Shown here one piece after another: positions 1 to 7,477 of a stretch of 20,347 nucleotides of DNA. How positions within the stretch are numbered: position 1 is the stretch's first letter; each line of letters starts with the position of its first letter. This DNA comes from DASPFV01 sp035620975. Its GTDB lineage: Bacteria > Acidobacteriota > Vicinamibacteria > Vicinamibacterales > 2-12-FULL-66-21. Location: NCBI GenBank assembly GCA_035620975.1, contig DASPFV010000251.1, positions 1 to 20,347 of the forward strand, given 5' to 3'. The notes under the pieces were generated by a model. It was not told the DNA's origin, did not search any database, and saw only the letters and a list, made by a program, of their open reading frames with translations. The translations under genes were made by a program, and so were the position numbers.

Positions 1-232
1 CGTGGCGGTTCTTCCGTGTTTTTCCGTGGCGGTGGGCCGGCCCCTTCGCGATGCAGCCGCCGGGACTGCGGCTGCTCAGGAGGAAGTGGCGAAGGGACCG
101 GACCCACTCGGCTTCCGGCTGCCCGCCGCCAGGCTCGCAACCCGGGACTCCGCAGGGCGGAGGTGCGAACCGGCCGGCGGCCGGATTTCAGCCGCGGCCC
201 CGCGAGCTGCGAGCCGCGGCTCGTGATTCCAG
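1..232. other. left-edge stretch without a recognisable gene
   Basis: No frame here gives a protein I recognise. The short open frames overlap each other and look like products of high GC content. A 9-nt word (CGTGGCGGT) occurs at 1-9 and again at 25-33. A 14-nt perfect palindrome lies at 210-223, just past the stop codon of the leftward porin gene. Confidence 0.5.
210..223 (-). terminator. possible stem after the porin gene
   Basis: CGAGCCGCGGCTCG is a perfect palindrome starting 10 nt beyond the porin stop codon. It has no separate loop and no following T-run on the minus strand, so it is a weak terminator candidate at best. Other GC-rich palindromes occur nearby by chance. Confidence 0.2.
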
Positions 233-2470
233 CTACCAGAGATACGTCATCCGCAGCCACGCGGTGTGACCCGTGTAGGGGCGGAAGAGATAGTTCGTGT
301 AGATGGTGGAGGCGAACGTGTTGTTGCTCGCGTTCACGGGATCCAGACGGTTGATGGCGCCCGTGTCCAGCGAGAAGTCGTCCACCTTGTATTTCTCGTA
401 GTCGTAGCGGACCCCGAGCGCGAGGTTCGGGCGCACGAAGTACCGCACGTCGCCGCGGAAGCCGGTCAGCTGGTTCTTCAGCGGGACCAGCTGCTGGACC
501 GCAGGCGTCAGGAACGGCGTCGCCAGATTGTAGACATAGGTTGCATCGCCATCGCTCTGGTCGAAGCTCACACGAATGTCCGTCTTCGGGAACGCCTTGA
601 TCACGTCGACGCTGGCCAGGATCGTCTTGACCGTGTCGGTCTGATCGATCGACCAGTCGCGGCGCGGGTCGTTGAACTGCGCCTGTCCGGCTGCCGATGC
701 CGGATCAGACGACGTGTTGCGCGAGTACTGCAACGCGGTCAGCCGCTCGTAGCCGTAGCTGAAGCCGAAGCTCACGGTATCGATCGGGGTGACGTCGAAG
801 CCCGCCGACCAGTTCTTGTTGTCGTTGTCGCGCAGGCCGAAGCCGGTATCCGTGTAGTCGTCGTGGCCGTACCCGACCGCCCCGTTGAAGCTGAGGTACC
901 CCACCGGCGTGACCGTCAGGATGACACTCGTGCGATCCCGGTCACGGTCGGCGATGTCGAAATGACGGGTGTCGGGCTGCTCCCCGACCTCTTCGAGGAG
1001 GTGCGGATCGAACTCCGAGCCTTCGCGGGTCGAGTACTCGTACTTGAACCGGACGCCGAAGTACTGGTTGCCCGTGCTGTCCGCCGTCACGCGGAAGGTG
1101 TTGTCCTCGGTCCTCCCGAAGATGCGGAAGGTCCGGTCGCCCGTCTCCCGGCCGTAACCCACGCCCAGCGCGACGTAGTCGTACGGCGTGAACGAGGCAT
1201 CCAGATCGAGGTTCTGCCGCTTGAAGCTCGCGGGCTCGGTCTCGTGGATCTGGGTTCCCTGGCTCCAGTCGCCGATGATTGCGTTTTCGACGGTGAAGTG
1301 CGGGGTCTGGTTGTCGTAGTCGTAGTAGCGATATCTCGCGTTCAGCCAGAGCGTGTCGGCCGGCCGCGAGTTCAGCGTGTAGACCATCGAGACGATGTCC
1401 GCCTCGGTCTCCGCCGTGGCCCTCTCGAGCGGGGGCGACACCAGCGCGGTGTTCACCGTGGGCGGCACGATCTCCTCGTCCTGGCTCCACTGCCCGAACG
1501 AGATGGCGGCCGTCGCACGGGTCCGCCGCGCGAGGTTGTAGGCGCCGTTCACGTTCACCGAGAACGCGGTGCTCGTCGGCCACCACGCCGCCTGGCCCAC
1601 GGACGGCCCGTTGACGGCGTCCACGGCGCGCAGGGGGTTGTCGAAGCGAATCGTCGCGATCGAGTTGTTGTACCACGAACCGTTGTACCCGACCGCCAGC
1701 AGCCCCTTCCTGTTGGCGTACTCGACCTTGCCCTCGAAGTCGGTGGTGCGGTCGTCGAGGGGCGCGGCCATCTCCATGGACGGATTCAGCCCCGGGGAGG
1801 TGCCGAATCCGAAGGAAAACACCTGGCTGCCGACACGGTTCGCGTTGTTGACGCGGAAGATCACGTCCACGTCGCGGTTGACTGCGTAGACGAGGTCGAA
1901 CATGGCTACGTCGCGGCGGCTCCGCATGTCGAACTGCGACGTGTCCGCGAGCGCGGCCGAGATCGCGCGATCGCGGACGGCCGTGCCGAGCCCCGATGCG
2001 ACCTGCAGCGCCGCCTGCACGCTGTCGTCGATCGACAGCACGCCGTTGCCCTGATCCGTATAGAGCGACCGGGCGACGTCCGTCATGTAGAGCGGCACCT
2101 GGTTCCACTCGAACACGGCCTTCAGGCGGCCGATCGACTCGAACCCGGCAAAATACCGCTGATCGCGGTACCCCACGTTGTTCGCTTCGGCCCGGAACAG
2201 GTTGACCTCGGTCTCCTTCTCGAACTTGAAGGCATCGAGGAACGCGCCTTCACGCCAGTCCTTGAACCGATAGTACCGGGCGGCATCGCCCTTGGTACTG
2301 TCGGCCCGGAAGCCGAAGTCCACCTGTCCGAGCGTCGGCTGGAAGGACGCGGCCGGCGTCGCTATCTGCTGGGCCGCCGCGCCGTTGACCTGCTGCTGCG
2401 GATCCTGGGCCCGGGCAAGGCCTGCGGAGCCCAACAGCAGCGCTCCAATCAGCATCGTTCTGGTGCGCAT
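233..2470 (-). CDS. MtrB/PioB-family outer-membrane beta-barrel protein
   Basis: This 745-residue protein is predicted to form the outer-membrane barrel that sheathes a decaheme cytochrome and lets electrons cross the outer membrane. What is seen: a signal peptide (MRTRTMLIGALLLGSAGLARA), then a long run of alternating, aromatic-rich strands joined by Asp/Asn-rich loops, and a C-terminal aromatic residue (ending TYLW) typical of barrel insertion. The length suits the MtrB/PioB family. I see no cysteine anywhere, so the N-terminal CxxC of Shewanella MtrB is absent. The ATG at 2470 is preferred over the one at 2476 because GAGGAG lies 7 nt before it. The decaheme cytochrome gene ends 18 nt upstream, so the two are an operon. 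The family assignment is firm in type; the physiological electron acceptor or donor cannot be read from the sequence. Confidence 0.88.
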   Translation of the reverse strand: MRTRTMLIGALLLGSAGLARAQDPQQQVNGAAAQQIATPAASFQPTLGQVDFGFRADSTKGDAARYYRFKDWREGAFLDAFKFEKETEVNLFRAEANNVGYRDQRYFAGFESIGRLKAVFEWNQVPLYMTDVARSLYTDQGNGVLSIDDSVQAALQVASGLGTAVRDRAISAALADTSQFDMRSRRDVAMFDLVYAVNRDVDVIFRVNNANRVGSQVFSFGFGTSPGLNPSMEMAAPLDDRTTDFEGKVEYANRKGLLAVGYNGSWYNNSIATIRFDNPLRAVDAVNGPSVGQAAWWPTSTAFSVNVNGAYNLARRTRATAAISFGQWSQDEEIVPPTVNTALVSPPLERATAETEADIVSMVYTLNSRPADTLWLNARYRYYDYDNQTPHFTVENAIIGDWSQGTQIHETEPASFKRQNLDLDASFTPYDYVALGVGYGRETGDRTFRIFGRTEDNTFRVTADSTGNQYFGVRFKYEYSTREGSEFDPHLLEEVGEQPDTRHFDIADRDRDRTSVILTVTPVGYLSFNGAVGYGHDDYTDTGFGLRDNDNKNWSAGFDVTPIDTVSFGFSYGYERLTALQYSRNTSSDPASAAGQAQFNDPRRDWSIDQTDTVKTILASVDVIKAFPKTDIRVSFDQSDGDATYVYNLATPFLTPAVQQLVPLKNQLTGFRGDVRYFVRPNLALGVRYDYEKYKVDDFSLDTGAINRLDPVNASNNTFASTIYTNYLFRPYTGHTAWLRMTYLW

Positions 2471-2488
2471 TGTCATTCTCCTCAGGCG

Positions 2489-3475
2489 TTACCGCATGAA
2501 ATACTTGCCCGACGTCGGATGGTTCGACCCGTGAACCTGCGAGTGGCAGTTGACGCAGCCACGGCCGAGAATCCGGTTGCTCTTGTTGTTCACCTGCGTC
2601 GTGTCGTAGATGGTCGAGGGGTGCCGCGCGTGGATGTGGCACTTCTGACACAGCATCGGCTGCTTGGCGACGAGCATCCGATCGTTGTTCGACCCGTGCG
2701 GATCGTGGCAGGTGACGCAGTTCTCGCGCCCGACGGCGTGCTCCCACAGGAACGGCCCGCGCTTCTCGGCGTGGCAGCTCGCGCAGCTCTCGGTGATCGA
2801 GTTCCCCTTCCGGAGCATCTTCACGTTCTGCGATCCGTGCGGGTTGTGACAGGTGGAGCACTCCATCTTGCCTTCCTGCACGGGCATGTGCGACGACTTG
2901 CGGACCTTGCTCACTTCCTTGAAGTGGCACTGCACGCAGGTCTCGATCTGCGTCTCGGTCTTGAGCTGCGCCTTCTCCGACTTCGGCTGGTGCACGCTGT
3001 GGCAGCTGAGGCACGAGATGTTGCGCGCGTCGTGCTTGCCGCCGGCCCATTCCTGGTGCTCGGAGCGGTTGTGACAGGTGGTGCAGGTCTCGCTGGCCTC
3101 GCGGGCCGAGATCTTCGTCAGCTGCTTGATCTTCGTCTTGTCGCCCCCGGCGTTCACGTGCTCCTGACCGGGACCATGGCAGCTCTCACATCCCTGGTTC
3201 GCCGCGGGGGTCCGTGCGTTCCGCGTACGAGCGTGGGCGCCACCGTGGTAGCCCTTCTTCATGTCTTCATGGCACGTGAGACAGGTCTGTTCGCCGGCGT
3301 ACCCGCTCGGGGGCACCGCCTGCGCGGCGGAGGCCGCGGCGACGGGCTTGCTCCCGGCTGAACCGTCCTGGCGCGGTGAGGCGGTCGCCCCCACTGTCGC
3401 CATCACGGCCAGCCAGACACCAAGCGCGCCGGCGATCGTGACCATCGGGCCAAGGGTTCGCGTCACGCGACCCAT
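2489..3475 (-). CDS. DmsE/MtrA-family decaheme c-type cytochrome
   Basis: This is a 328-residue periplasmic multiheme cytochrome with exactly ten CxxCH heme sites, at residues 65, 96, 131, 155, 180, 206, 231, 253, 276 and 307. An N-terminal signal segment (about residues 1-33, hydrophobic from 9 to 30) precedes them. Ten hemes, this length and the neighbouring MtrB-type barrel match the MtrA/PioA/DmsE family, which inserts into the barrel and carries electrons between periplasm and cell exterior. The ATG at 3475 is chosen over an upstream in-frame ATG (3610) because GAGGAGG lies just before it and the signal peptide begins there. No outer-surface cytochrome (MtrC/OmcA type) lies in the window. 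A sigma-54-like promoter lies about 100 nt upstream. The direction of electron flow (metal or DMSO-type reduction versus oxidation of an external donor) is not decided by the sequence. Confidence 0.93.
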   Translation of the reverse strand: MGRVTRTLGPMVTIAGALGVWLAVMATVGATASPRQDGSAGSKPVAAASAAQAVPPSGYAGEQTCLTCHEDMKKGYHGGAHARTRNARTPAANQGCESCHGPGQEHVNAGGDKTKIKQLTKISAREASETCTTCHNRSEHQEWAGGKHDARNISCLSCHSVHQPKSEKAQLKTETQIETCVQCHFKEVSKVRKSSHMPVQEGKMECSTCHNPHGSQNVKMLRKGNSITESCASCHAEKRGPFLWEHAVGRENCVTCHDPHGSNNDRMLVAKQPMLCQKCHIHARHPSTIYDTTQVNNKSNRILGRGCVNCHSQVHGSNHPTSGKYFMR

Positions 3476-3543
3476 GTGTCCTCCTCGGCTTCGGGAAGCA
3501 GCCCCGTTTCCAACCAGCTTGGAGCTATGAATGCCTTGCACCG

Positions 3544-3564
3544 GACGCTCTCCCGGGAAGCGTC
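3544..3564. promoter_or_regulatory. 21-nt near-perfect palindrome in the cytochrome leader
   Basis: The arms GACGCT and AGCGTC (6 bp perfect) flank a central CCCGGG. Only the pairs next to the centre deviate. It lies between the predicted sigma-54 start site (about 3566) and the cytochrome start codon (3475). It could be an operator or a leader hairpin. Sequence alone does not choose between them. Confidence 0.35.
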
Positions 3565-3576
3565 GCGGCCAACATA

Positions 3577-3592
3577 GGCAAACGATGTGCCT
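3577..3592 (-). promoter_or_regulatory. sigma-54-like promoter for the decaheme cytochrome operon
   Basis: Read on the minus strand the site is AGGCACATCGTTTGCC. It has the invariant GG-N10-GC spacing and matches the family consensus TGGCACR-N4-TTGCW at all but the first and last defined positions. The predicted transcription start is about 3566, giving a leader of about 90 nt before the ATG at 3475. A sigma-54 activator gene is present at 13459-14541, which makes use of this promoter class in this genome certain in principle. That this activator acts here is inference. Confidence 0.55.
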
Positions 3593-3773
3593 CGGCGTAA
3601 GTGACTGCAATCCTTCGATTTGGTCCGAACTGGCGGAGACGGGACGCCGGGTTTCCGGCGGCGCGGCGGGGAATCGTCCGCGGGCCTGCGGGAAATCGTC
3701 AGCGGCTCCCCGGCCCCGGCGGGTGTGACCTTCGGCGCTTCTCCGGGATCCTCGGAAGCCCGGACAGCGGCGC

Positions 3774-3779
3774 TATGAT
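3774..3779 (+). promoter_or_regulatory. -10-like TATGAT of an apparently leaderless gene
   Basis: TATGAT matches the sigma-70 -10 box at five of six positions and lies 8 nt before the ATG at 3788, so transcription would begin within about 2 nt of the start codon. No ribosome binding site precedes the ATG, in keeping with a leaderless message. No good -35 box is visible at 16-18 nt. Confidence 0.4.
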
Positions 3780-3787
3780 CCAGCGAG

Positions 3788-4477
3788 ATGCCACAGGCGA
3801 CCGAGGAGCTGCTCCGCACGACGCCGGTGTTCCAGAAGCTCTCGGCCGAGGATCGCCGGCGCGTGGCCGAGGTCACGGCCGTCCGCCGCTACGAGCGCGG
3901 CGACAGCATCTTCGAGCAGGGCATGCCCTCGGATGCCTTCTACACCGTGGCATCCGGACGGGTGAAGATCTTCCGGATGATGCCGTCCGGCAAGGACCTC
4001 ATTCTCGAGGTCTTCGGGCGCGGCGATCCGCTCGGCGCGCTCGCCGCCTACGAGGGCCGGCCGTTCCCCGCGAGTGCCATCGCCCTCGAAGACACGACGT
4101 GCCTGGTCATCGCCAGGCCCGTGTTCTTCCGCCTGCTCGAGGAGCATCCCTCGCTCGTTCGCGGGCTGATGGCCGGGCTGACCGTGCGGCTCGTGGAGCT
4201 GACGAACCGGCTCGCGGAGCTGAGCGGCGGCCGCATCGAGCCGCGCTTCGCCCGGTTGTTCCTGAAGCTGGCCGCGCAGATGGGGCGTGAGGAGCGCCGC
4301 GGCACGTTCGTACCCCTGCCGCTGTCCCGCCAGGAGCTCGCTGACCTGACCGGCACCACTATCGAGACGAGCATCCGGATCATGAGCCGCTGGAGCAAGG
4401 AACAGATCGTGCTCACCGAGAAGGAGGGGTTCGTCGTCGTCGATCGCTCCGGCCTCGAATCACTCGCGCTCGGGTGA
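3788..4477 (+). CDS. Crp/Fnr-family transcriptional regulator
   Basis: This 229-residue regulator has the usual layout: an N-terminal cyclic-nucleotide-type effector barrel (about residues 12-125, with the glycines of RRYERGDSIFEQG and the SGRVK strand), a dimerisation helix (about 125-160) and a C-terminal winged helix (about 172-222). The helix-turn-helix is near 180-201. The recognition helix reads ETSIR, where Fnr has ETISR, so the Glu and Arg that read the TGA core are kept while the Ser is shifted. There is only one cysteine (residue 105), so no Fnr-type iron-sulfur cluster is possible; a heme/NO-sensing Dnr-like or ligand-binding role is open. It ends 18 nt inside the convergent neighbour. 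Nearby RIC and cytochrome genes suggest a redox or NO regulon. A matching TGA-N6-TCA box lies before ric. Confidence 0.92.
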   Translation: MPQATEELLRTTPVFQKLSAEDRRRVAEVTAVRRYERGDSIFEQGMPSDAFYTVASGRVKIFRMMPSGKDLILEVFGRGDPLGALAAYEGRPFPASAIALEDTTCLVIARPVFFRLLEEHPSLVRGLMAGLTVRLVELTNRLAELSGGRIEPRFARLFLKLAAQMGREERRGTFVPLPLSRQELADLTGTTIETSIRIMSRWSKEQIVLTEKEGFVVVDRSGLESLALG

Positions 4478-5482
4478 CGGGCCGTTCTCGACCGCCTGCT
4501 TCACTGAGCCCAGGATCCGCTCGAGCGCGTCGCGGCTCCGGCCCTGCACGATCGACCGGACGACGCCGCGGAAGCGGCTCGTCAACGAGCGGGTCCGCGC
4601 GCGGTTGATCGAGACCATGTAGAACCCACCGCTCCCGTCGTCGATGGCGAGCGTGAGCCCGAGCGCCGCGTCGAAGTAGTGGGTCGCGTAGATCTGCTTG
4701 GTGGCGACGAGCGCGGGCGCCGGCGCAGGCGGATCGTAGACAACCAGGTGCGTCAGGCTGAGGACCGGACGCAGCCCGAAGTCGTCCTTGCTCCAGTAGA
4801 AGACGTTCTCGGCGCCCGCCAGCGGCGAGCGCGGGAACTCCCGCACGTGGCGGAACGGCTCGGGCGCCATGCGCGTGACGTACGAGGACTGCAGATAGAG
4901 CGCCTGCAGCTCCCCCGCCACGGAAACGGGTGCCTCCCGGTTGTGGTACACGAAGAGGCTGCCATCGCCGCGGGCCTGATAGGTCTCCATGAGCTCCGCC
5001 AGCATCTGCCGCCAGGTCGCCGCCGATTGCATGGCCCAGTCGGGGCTCTCCCAGGTCACGGACCCGTGGAACCGGTTCATGGCCGCCGGCGAGAGCCGTA
5101 CCCCGCAGGTCCCAGGCTTGCAGTCGCGGACCGCCTGCAGATCGTAGTCTTCGAACTCGAGCGGCAGCAGATCCTCGGAGCGTGCGGGGCGGCCAAAGAC
5201 CCCGAGCTGCAGGACGAGGCTGCTCTTCCTCAGGTTCGACACGTCGCGGTAGCGGGCGATCATGCGCGACCGCGGCCCGCGGATCCGGACCGCGCCAACC
5301 ACGGCAATCTCACGGCGCCCGGTCTCGATCACGCGCGCCACGGGCCGGCCGCCGTCGAGCGCCTCGAGGTCCCCTTCCGACATGCCGCCGGCCGTCCGCA
5401 GGAAGTCGTGCGGCTCACGCGGCGCCCGCACGACCGACGGTCCGACCGCCAGCAGCACGAAGACGACCAGGACGGCGCGCAT
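4460..5482 (-). CDS. secreted protein of unknown function
   Basis: I do not recognise this 340-residue protein. It begins with a clear signal peptide (hydrophobic residues 3-19, cleavage probably near VVRA at 17-20) and has no further membrane segment, so it should be periplasmic or exported. It has a cysteine pair at 121 and 126 (DCKPGTCG) that could form a disulfide, and mixed alpha/beta content with several aromatic-rich strands. The last 18 nt overlap the 3' end of the convergent Crp/Fnr gene. It follows the polyferredoxin gene after an 84-nt gap and appears to have its own promoter: TACCAT (5490-5495, minus) stands 7 nt before the ATG, with no ribosome binding site, so its message may be leaderless. 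It may be part of the same physiological unit as ric and the polyferredoxin, but no function can be assigned. Confidence 0.75.
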   Translation of the reverse strand: MRAVLVVFVLLAVGPSVVRAPREPHDFLRTAGGMSEGDLEALDGGRPVARVIETGRREIAVVGAVRIRGPRSRMIARYRDVSNLRKSSLVLQLGVFGRPARSEDLLPLEFEDYDLQAVRDCKPGTCGVRLSPAAMNRFHGSVTWESPDWAMQSAATWRQMLAELMETYQARGDGSLFVYHNREAPVSVAGELQALYLQSSYVTRMAPEPFRHVREFPRSPLAGAENVFYWSKDDFGLRPVLSLTHLVVYDPPAPAPALVATKQIYATHYFDAALGLTLAIDDGSGGFYMVSINRARTRSLTSRFRGVVRSIVQGRSRDALERILGSVKQAVENGPSPERE

Positions 5483-5489
5483 GCGCGCG

Positions 5490-5495
5490 ATGGTA
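5490..5495 (-). promoter_or_regulatory. -10-like TACCAT directly before the secreted-protein gene
   Basis: TACCAT (TAnnnT class) is 7 nt before the ATG at 5482, so the predicted start of transcription falls on or next to the start codon. No -35 box or ribosome binding site is evident. Upstream on the same strand is a short run of TTTCCCG-like words. Confidence 0.3.
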
Positions 5496-5566
5496 AATGG
5501 GAAGCGGGCACGGGAAACGGAAAAAGAAGAGGGGTTAGGTGGATGGGCGCCGGAGCCAGTGACGAT

Positions 5567-6706
5567 TCAGGGGTGGGCGAATTCGGCCGCCCGCGGGATG
5601 AGATCGAACAGCAGCGCGTCGGGCAGGTCGGTGTGCCAGTACCCTGCCAGCCTGGCGTAGCCCACGAGGCCGACAAAGATGACCGCAATCGCGGCGGCGA
5701 GAGCCCAGGGCTCGACCGGAACGCTCGCCCGGCGCAGACCGGTTTTCAGATCCAGGGCGCCCACAGCCGGGCACGACGAGACGCAGGAGAGGCAGGCCGT
5801 GCACTCGGCCGATCGGATTGAGAGCACCGTGTCCACGGGCAGACCAGCGGGGCACGCCGCGGCGCACTTCGCGCAATCGATGCAGGCATCGGGATTACGC
5901 CGGATCCTCGTCGGGCTGACGAGCGCCACGAGACCCGTCATGGCGCCATAGGGGCACAGGTAGCGGCACCAGAAGTTCTTCACGAACACCGACAGAATCA
6001 CCAGCAGCGCCACCACGATGCCGCTCGTTCTGCCCATCCGCCTGAAGAAGTCGAGCATCTTGACGTCGGCGACGAGCCCGTACGGGCTGCTCAGGAATTC
6101 CCGGATCTCGTCCACGGGCATGGTGAGCACCACGTAGAGGAACAGGCCGAAGAGCACGTACTTGAGCGAGCGCAGGGGCACGTCCGCCCATCGCGGGAGC
6201 GCGAACGTCCGTCCGAACGTGGCTTTTCCTCCGGTCCACAGCCATTCGGAGAGAGTGCCGACGGGACAGATCCAGCTGCAGAAGGCCTTCCGGTACATCC
6301 ACGAGATCGCGAGGAACGCCATCAGCATGAACATCCCGGCTGGATGGACCTCGGGCACGAAGCCGGTCAGGACAAAGTCCTTCAGGGTCATGAGCGCGGC
6401 AATGGGCAGCCAGGCCTCGACGCCCGCAGGCCGGCTGACCCTCAGGGATGCGCCGCCCGTCTCGTAGAAGCGGACCCACAGGTAGAACTGGATCCCCACC
6501 AGCACAGAGATCCCGCCGAACACGAGCTGCGTGAGCTGCCGCACCCGCTGTGAGCGATCGCCGCGGCGGCGCGTGAACGGCTTGCGCGGTACCCCGCCGC
6601 TCGGCCGCAGTTCGCGCCCGGCGCATTGGCTGCCCGCCGTCGGGGATACCAGCGGAGCGGACCGTAAGAAGAGAAGCGGCTGCGGGGCATCCGGGCGGAT
6701 GACCAT
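5567..6706 (-). CDS. NapH/CcoG-like membrane polyferredoxin
   Basis: This 379-residue inner-membrane iron-sulfur protein is expected to pass electrons between the quinone pool or cytoplasm and a periplasmic partner. Membrane segments lie at about residues 58-80, 95-150 (two), 190-206 and 230-250, with one more near 330-350. Two CxxxCP motifs (FCSWICP and WCRYLCP) are the signature of the NapH/NosR/CcoG group. Two complete 4Fe-4S ferredoxin motifs follow (CIDCAKCAAACP and CTACLSCVSSCP). The ATG is 3 nt after the stop of ric, so translation is probably coupled. The first 55 residues are basic and proline-rich and might not all be translated, but no later ATG fits before the first membrane segment. 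No napG, nosZ or cco genes are in view, so the partner is unknown. Confidence 0.85.
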   Translation of the reverse strand: MVIRPDAPQPLLFLRSAPLVSPTAGSQCAGRELRPSGGVPRKPFTRRRGDRSQRVRQLTQLVFGGISVLVGIQFYLWVRFYETGGASLRVSRPAGVEAWLPIAALMTLKDFVLTGFVPEVHPAGMFMLMAFLAISWMYRKAFCSWICPVGTLSEWLWTGGKATFGRTFALPRWADVPLRSLKYVLFGLFLYVVLTMPVDEIREFLSSPYGLVADVKMLDFFRRMGRTSGIVVALLVILSVFVKNFWCRYLCPYGAMTGLVALVSPTRIRRNPDACIDCAKCAAACPAGLPVDTVLSIRSAECTACLSCVSSCPAVGALDLKTGLRRASVPVEPWALAAAIAVIFVGLVGYARLAGYWHTDLPDALLFDLIPRAAEFAHP

Positions 6707-6709
6707 GGC

Positions 6710-7426
6710 TCAGCGGGCGTCCAGCCGGCGCGCTTTCGGGAAGAGCAGGTTGTTCTCGAGATGCACGTGCTGATGCAGGTCCTGCTCGAACGCGTCCAAC
6801 TCCTGCAGGCACACACGATAGGTCGCGCACGCGTCCGACGGCGGCACGAACCCTCCAGTCAGCTCCCTGATCCGCGCCATGGCTTCGCCGGCGGATTCGT
6901 GCTCCGTCTCCATCATGCGAATGGGGTTCTCGACGGTCCCGAACGGCGACGGCGGCGGCGGGCAGCCCTGCTGCGCTGCCTGCGCCATCGCGTGAATGTG
7001 CGGAAAGAGAATGTGCTCTTCCTTGAGCATGTGCGTCGCCATCTCCCGGGCGACCCCCGCCATCAGCGCCGACACCTCGCCCAGCTCCGGGTGAGTCCCG
7101 CCGTGCACGCGCGCCACTTTCTCGGTGTGAGCGATGAGCGTCGGTGTGATGGCGCGAACGTACTCGTGGTGATGACTCACGATGTAGTCGATGAGCGTGA
7201 GCTCGTCCCAGGAGGCGAAGTCGGGCGGAGCCGGGCCGTCGGACCTTCGCGCCTCGTCGAGCTCCGCGAGCAGCCGCTCCGGGTCCACGCCCTGCTCCTG
7301 ACACGCCGCGGGGAAAAGCCGCCCGCCCCGGCAGCAGAAATCGATGCCGTGGCGATGGAACACCGCGGCCGTGCGGAAGTCTGCCGCGACGATCTCACCG
7401 ATGGTCGAATCGAGCGTGGTGTTCAT
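6710..7426 (-). CDS. ric: iron-sulfur cluster repair di-iron protein (RIC/YtfE/ScdA family)
   Basis: This 238-residue cytoplasmic protein belongs to the family that repairs iron-sulfur clusters damaged by nitric oxide or peroxide. The N-terminal ScdA-type domain (about residues 1-60) carries the DFCCRGG motif. The C-terminal four-helix hemerythrin-like domain follows, with di-iron ligands in HHHEY, the HMLKEEHILFPHI helix, ETEH and the final HQHVHLENNLLFPK helix. Length is close to the 220-240 usual for the family. AGGAGG lies 10 nt before the ATG at 7426. It heads an operon with the polyferredoxin. Upstream is a TGA-N6-TCA Crp/Fnr-type box with a TAGCCT -10 placed for class II activation. 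This suggests control by NO or low oxygen, possibly by the Crp/Fnr protein at 3788. Confidence 0.93.
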   Translation of the reverse strand: MNTTLDSTIGEIVAADFRTAAVFHRHGIDFCCRGGRLFPAACQEQGVDPERLLAELDEARRSDGPAPPDFASWDELTLIDYIVSHHHEYVRAITPTLIAHTEKVARVHGGTHPELGEVSALMAGVAREMATHMLKEEHILFPHIHAMAQAAQQGCPPPPSPFGTVENPIRMMETEHESAGEAMARIRELTGGFVPPSDACATYRVCLQELDAFEQDLHQHVHLENNLLFPKARRLDAR

Positions 7427-7448
7427 GGTCCGTCCGCCTCCTGAAGTC

Positions 7449-7454
7449 AGGCTA
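7449..7454 (-). promoter_or_regulatory. ric: -10-like TAGCCT of the ric promoter
   Basis: On the minus strand TAGCCT fits the TAnnnT pattern. The implied start site is near 7442, giving a 16-nt leader that contains the AGGAGG ribosome binding site. It was selected together with the box at 7478-7489, so it is not independent evidence. Confidence 0.35.
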
Positions 7455-7477
7455 GCAGGTGGGGCGGAGGGCTCATA

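Larger units (their letters stand above)
3476..3787. other. divergent intergenic regulatory region
   Basis: This 312-bp gap separates the leftward cytochrome gene from the rightward Crp/Fnr gene and holds no credible coding sequence. It contains a sigma-54-like promoter on the minus strand (3577-3592), a near-perfect 21-nt palindrome (3544-3564) that would fall in the cytochrome leader, and a -10-like TATGAT at 3774-3779 close to the regulator's start codon. A half-conserved Crp/Fnr-like word (TGA-N6-TCC) is at about 3602-3613. The middle part (3640-3720) is GC-rich with no clear signal. Confidence 0.6.

Noticed and set aside
266..3361. A very long plus-strand open frame opposite the cytochrome and porin genes
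   Set aside because: Its translation is Arg/Val/His-rich with no recognisable domain, while the minus strand has ten heme motifs, signal peptides and ribosome binding sites. It is the usual antisense open frame of high-GC DNA.
3609..3620. AATC-N4-GATT inverted repeat as an Fnr box
   Set aside because: The order of the half-sites is the reverse of TTGAT-N4-ATCAA, and the core TGA is absent.
5500..5535. GGGAAACGG-like words as a third simple-repeat array
   Set aside because: Only two or three loose copies are present, too few to separate from chance.
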